From positions 1-8,816 of the forward strand of contig CALEVL010000132.1 in the NCBI GenBank assembly GCA_937924675.1: DNA of 8,816 nucleotides, in the 5' to 3' direction. The DNA is from an uncultured Ignavibacteria bacterium (lineage in GTDB: Bacteria; Bacteroidota; Ignavibacteria; Tepidaquicellales; Tepidaquicellaceae). Below the pieces are notes generated by a model. That model saw only the letters and a program-made list of their open reading frames with translations, did not search any database and was not told the origin of the DNA. The position numbers were made by a program, and so were the translations under genes. Shown here piece after piece: positions 6,121 to 8,816 of this stretch. The first letter of the stretch is position 1, and each line of letters starts with the position of its first letter.

Positions 6121-7728
6121 ATGCATAGGAAAGCAATCAACAATAACGTACCTGACAATCAGACCCTATTTTTTTATTCGGACTATTTGCGTAATCTAAC
6201 TCAATTGGTTCCGTTGTTGTTTTTTGTTGTCATGATCTTAGTAGTTATTTTCAATCGCCCGATTGGTGACTACGGAGTGGAAACCGATTTCTATTCTGCT
6301 TATGTTGACCAGGCCAAAGAGCTTCTGAACGGCAACTTGATAGTTGATGATTACCGTGGACCTTTCTACCAAATTGTACTAGCACTTTTTGGAATTCTGT
6401 TTAATCATGATTTCTTTTTAGCAGGAAAAATTCTAAATGTTACTTGCGCAGGAATTGCACTGGTATTCATTTTCAAGTTGGTCGAAAGGATCTCAAACTC
6501 AGAGATTGCAATGTTTGCAGGTCTGTTTGTGGCAGTTAATCTGAACTTCATACGCTATTCTTACATGCCCGGAACTGACATGTTGTTCATGATGCTTTAC
6601 ATTTCTGCTTTGTACTTCATACTGAAATCCTCCCACGGAACAAGCAAGGACTTAGTTCTTGCCGGAGTTTTCACTTCACTGGCTTATCTTACCAGATATA
6701 CAGGAATTTCTCTGATACTGTTTGCTTTGATATTTTTTGTGTTTCAATTCATAATAGGAAAGAAGAATGACAAGTTAAATCTATCCGGTAAGAAGCTTCT
6801 TATGTTTTTGCTTCCGATGTTTGTCTTATTGGGGAGTTGGTCTGTATATTCACATTTGCAAACAGGGCAATTCTTCCATAACAAGAATTACCTTAACACT
6901 GCTATGACAATTCATAAGCCTGATGAAATATCAAAGGATGAGTGGACACTCAAGTATCAGAATGAATTCGGCTCAATGTATGAAGTTGTTACAAAGGACT
7001 TAAGTAAATTTCTTGAAAGAGTATTTGTAGAAAACCTCCCGGGTTATTTTTACAAGGATCTTACCCGATTGTTTCCCCGCATTATAGGGCTCTTAGCGGG
7101 ATTGGGTTTGTTGCTGTTCTTAGGTTCGTTGCTTAGGAAGAATGAGCTGGAGAGAGGATACTTACTTGCAAGCTTCTTGTTCTATTGTCAGCTCTTGCTG
7201 ATTTTTTACTCTGAAAGATTCTCACTGCCTTTGGTACCCTTCTATTCTTTTATGATAGTGAGTTTATTTTCGTATCAAATATTTCAATCAATGAATATTG
7301 GAAATAAGAGGATCCGTATATTTGGAATTGTTCTTGCAAGCCTTTTGATTTACAATTTTGTGTCATCATATTCGATAATCAAAAATGAAATCAATGAAGG
7401 TCCTGTCGAAATTCTTCAAATCCGGAAAGATATAGAGCAGAAGTATAATGTCCAACTTCAGGGCAAGTCAGTTATGGCAAGGAAACCGCACATCGCTTAT
7501 TACTTGAATATGGATTATCAAGTAACACCTTACGTCGAAAGTTATCAGGAATTACTGAAAGTTTTGAAAGACTCGAAAGTCAATTATTATTTCGTAAATG
7601 AAAAAGAAATCGAAAGTTTTGAAAACGAAGACATAAAGAATCTACTATTGCATACCCCCCACACACAAGGACTTGAAGTCGTAAGCTTTACGGATAATCC
7701 CAAAGCATATCTTTATAAGGTTAAATAG
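6121..7728 (+). CDS. Multi-pass membrane GT-C glycosyltransferase (PMT/ArnT, GT39/GT83-like)
   Basis: A protein of 535 residues with about ten or more hydrophobic segments (for example about 28-45, 82-94, 101-120, 128-142, 152-168, 193-212, 226-240, 320-337, 346-363, 370-388 and 398-418), so it is an inner-membrane protein. The layout matches GT-C transferases that use polyprenyl-phosphate sugars. An acidic motif follows the first membrane segment (ETDFYSAYVDQA, D56), then a basic/Pro motif RGPFYQ (79-84) where relatives have a Pro-rich H/R-P-P-x-Y element. TRYTG (191-195) and ERFSLPLVPFYSF (365-377) are also typical of this class. A soluble C-terminal part (about 420-535) includes VMARKPHIAYYL. 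D56 is the likely catalytic base by family analogy. Donor and acceptor (protein, lipid A or another glycan) cannot be told. The gene stands alone, has no evident Shine-Dalgarno, and is visibly more AT-rich than the SDH genes, partly because of its Phe/Ile/Tyr-rich membrane segments. Confidence 0.85.
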   Translation: MHRKAINNNVPDNQTLFFYSDYLRNLTQLVPLLFFVVMILVVIFNRPIGDYGVETDFYSAYVDQAKELLNGNLIVDDYRGPFYQIVLALFGILFNHDFFLAGKILNVTCAGIALVFIFKLVERISNSEIAMFAGLFVAVNLNFIRYSYMPGTDMLFMMLYISALYFILKSSHGTSKDLVLAGVFTSLAYLTRYTGISLILFALIFFVFQFIIGKKNDKLNLSGKKLLMFLLPMFVLLGSWSVYSHLQTGQFFHNKNYLNTAMTIHKPDEISKDEWTLKYQNEFGSMYEVVTKDLSKFLERVFVENLPGYFYKDLTRLFPRIIGLLAGLGLLLFLGSLLRKNELERGYLLASFLFYCQLLLIFYSERFSLPLVPFYSFMIVSLFSYQIFQSMNIGNKRIRIFGIVLASLLIYNFVSSYSIIKNEINEGPVEILQIRKDIEQKYNVQLQGKSVMARKPHIAYYLNMDYQVTPYVESYQELLKVLKDSKVNYYFVNEKEIESFENEDIKNLLLHTPHTQGLEVVSFTDNPKAYLYKVK

Positions 7729-7739
7729 AATTAACCTTA
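7716..7739 (+). terminator. Hairpin overlapping the glycosyltransferase stop codon
   Basis: TAAGGTTAA (7716-7724) and TTAACCTTA (7731-7739) form a perfect 9-bp inverted repeat around a 6-nt loop that contains the TAG stop (7726-7728). It could stabilise the 3' end of the mRNA or help end transcription. It is AT-rich and has no T-run after it, so it is not a classical intrinsic terminator. The palindromic form could also be a protein-binding site. Confidence 0.35.
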
Positions 7740-7841
7740 AGGAATAGACCTCACACTCTGAGCAGAGGTTCATCTTTTCCTTTGTGAACTATCTTTGAGC
7801 AAAATGCAAGCGTTTGGCAGATAAAAAACAACAGTGCTGAG

Positions 7842-7870
7842 AAATTTTCGCCCCACGCGGGGGAGAATTT
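7842..7870. terminator. GC-core hairpin between convergent genes, likely bidirectional terminator
   Basis: AAATTTTC (7842-7849) pairs with GAGAATTT (7863-7870) with one G-U pair, and CCCC (7851-7854) pairs with GGGG (7859-7862) around the loop ACGC. G7850 is a single bulge. The result is a 12-bp stem with a strong GC core and A/T-rich outer arms on both sides, so it could stop transcripts arriving from either strand. It lies between the stop codons of two convergent genes (7728 plus and 7923 minus), where such an element is expected. The T-run is short and lies inside the stem, which lowers certainty. Confidence 0.55.
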
Positions 7871-7922
7871 AACCTAATCCCATTAGATGGAAACCTGTCA
7901 ACAATCTCTTTTAACAGACGAT

Positions 7923-8732
7923 CTAATATACATCAAAATTCAATTTCGGGGGTGGGGTCCTCGTCAGAACTGAGCCTTGGTAATTAATGGAGTCAAATAC
8001 AGTCCACTCACCGGCCATGTTGAAATTTACGGTTCCTTTATATGTACCATCATCAAGAAATTCAGGATTGACATTATTGCTTGAGCCATGCCCCATAGAT
8101 TCCATCCATGGTCTTATGAACATCTTTGCAGAATCCAATTCCTTATATGACTGCAGGTCAATAGTCTCGTGAAGCATTATGCTAATATCATTTAAACCGA
8201 CTCTTGGTGACAAAGGAGAAATTAAAGTCACCACATAGGTTCTTTGAGTATTCACATTATCCCATACAAGAATCTGACTCGAACTGTTTAATGAAATCTG
8301 AAATATGGATGAATCAATGAACAAATCATTGTTAAATTTATAATCAGCTGCCCAAAATGCTGTTTCATCATACATAATGAAGACCGCATATCCTTTGAAC
8401 AACTTCTCTGTATTATCATAATAAAAATTCTCTTTCACCGGAACAGAATGACTTGGTCCTCCAATGCCGTGATACATTGTCGGCTTGTAATTCACAAAAC
8501 CGTTTGTCTTTTCTATCCCTTCTTGAAACACCTTGAACCCAATATCATTGTAGCCATAGATAAGGTTACTGCCGGAACTACTCCAAACTTCAATTTTTTT
8601 GCCGGAGGATTCAGCAGTAAGAATTTTTTTATACTTATCTGCGGTATTACCGTTTGAATTGACCGGTGAATCATTGCCGCAACCGGTAAGAAAAACAACT
8701 GTCAGAAGAATTGTTGCTGTGAGCGCTCTCAT
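7923..8732 (-). CDS. Lipoprotein with two tandem YtkA-like domains
   Basis: A protein of 269 residues. The N-terminus (MRALTATILLTVVFLTGC) is a lipoprotein signal with lipobox LTGC and lipidated C18. The +2 residue is Gly, so E. coli rules would send it to the outer membrane. The C-terminal half has the pattern RPWMESMGHGSSN (207-219), then YKGTVNFNMAGEW (231-243), which resembles the YtkA-like domain, a small beta-sandwich often found near metal-transport or oxidase-assembly genes. The first half has a similar pattern: KPTMYHGIGGPSHS (83-96), then LFKGYAVFIM (111-120) and W127, suggesting an internal duplication. The Met/His clusters could bind copper, but this is inference. No Shine-Dalgarno is visible before the ATG. 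A -10-like GATAAT (minus strand, 8766-8771) has no good partner. The window edge lies 84 bp upstream, so nearby genes on that side are unknown. Confidence 0.82.
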   Translation of the reverse strand: MRALTATILLTVVFLTGCGNDSPVNSNGNTADKYKKILTAESSGKKIEVWSSSGSNLIYGYNDIGFKVFQEGIEKTNGFVNYKPTMYHGIGGPSHSVPVKENFYYDNTEKLFKGYAVFIMYDETAFWAADYKFNNDLFIDSSIFQISLNSSSQILVWDNVNTQRTYVVTLISPLSPRVGLNDISIMLHETIDLQSYKELDSAKMFIRPWMESMGHGSSNNVNPEFLDDGTYKGTVNFNMAGEWTVFDSINYQGSVLTRTPPPKLNFDVY

Positions 8733-8816
8733 AATAAGGAGTATGTAGAATTGAGTTTAAATTAGATTATCATGCTATTGGATTCAATATAAAAAGTTTC
8801 ACGGCTGACAAATCGC

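Noticed and set aside
7874..7886. Small palindrome CTAAT-CCC-ATTAG in the convergent gap
   Set aside because: A 5-bp stem with a 3-nt loop and mostly A/T pairs is too weak to call as a functional site next to the stronger hairpin at 7842-7870.
8766..8790. Sigma70-like promoter for the lipoprotein gene on the minus strand
   Set aside because: A GATAAT box is present, but the only clear TTGAAT-like element is 11 bp away rather than about 17 and other candidates are poor, so it is not called.

Overview
The window reads as a piece of chromosome from a Gram-negative bacterium of the Bacteroidota/Ignavibacteriota/Chlorobiota (FCB) type. This placement is an inference. It rests on Sec signal peptides that cut just before Gln or between Ser/Ala and Gln, a secreted trypsin-like protease joined to TPRs, mostly absent Shine-Dalgarno sequences, moderate-to-low GC, and short tandem intergenic repeats. 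A phylogeny of SdhA or the crotonase would be needed to place it properly. There are no rRNAs, tRNAs, CRISPR arrays, insertion sequences or phage genes, and no sign of a recent mobile insertion.

Layout. Positions 105-5883 hold five plus-strand genes with short gaps, which could be one transcription unit: an enoyl-CoA hydratase (crotonase), a secreted HtrA-like serine protease with C-terminal TPRs, succinate dehydrogenase flavoprotein sdhA, a small secreted protein with two Asp-rich FG-GAP/VCBS-like calcium loops and a GGAHCC motif, and succinate dehydrogenase iron-sulfur subunit sdhB. A 237-bp spacer follows. It begins with five 7-bp tandem units that start on the sdhB stop codon. Positions 6121-7728 encode a multi-pass GT-C (PMT/ArnT-like) glycosyltransferase. 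A convergent gene on the minus strand (7923-8732) encodes a lipoprotein that looks like two tandem YtkA-like beta-sandwich domains. The 194-bp convergent gap contains two hairpins that could act as terminators.

How the genes fit together. SdhA and SdhB together form the soluble catalytic head of succinate:quinone oxidoreductase and keep all the catalytic, FAD and Fe-S ligand residues I looked for. No membrane anchor (SdhC/SdhD) is present, so it must be encoded outside the window. The crotonase makes 3-hydroxyacyl-CoA in beta-oxidation, whose products feed the TCA cycle and hence SDH, but a functional link is only suggested by co-orientation. The protease and the GGAHCC protein are exported and have no obvious role in SDH. 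The most unusual feature is the GGAHCC protein gene sitting between sdhA and sdhB. I found no convincing novel defence, mobile or RNA-based system; the points worth a second look are modest ones about gene context, domain architecture and repeats.
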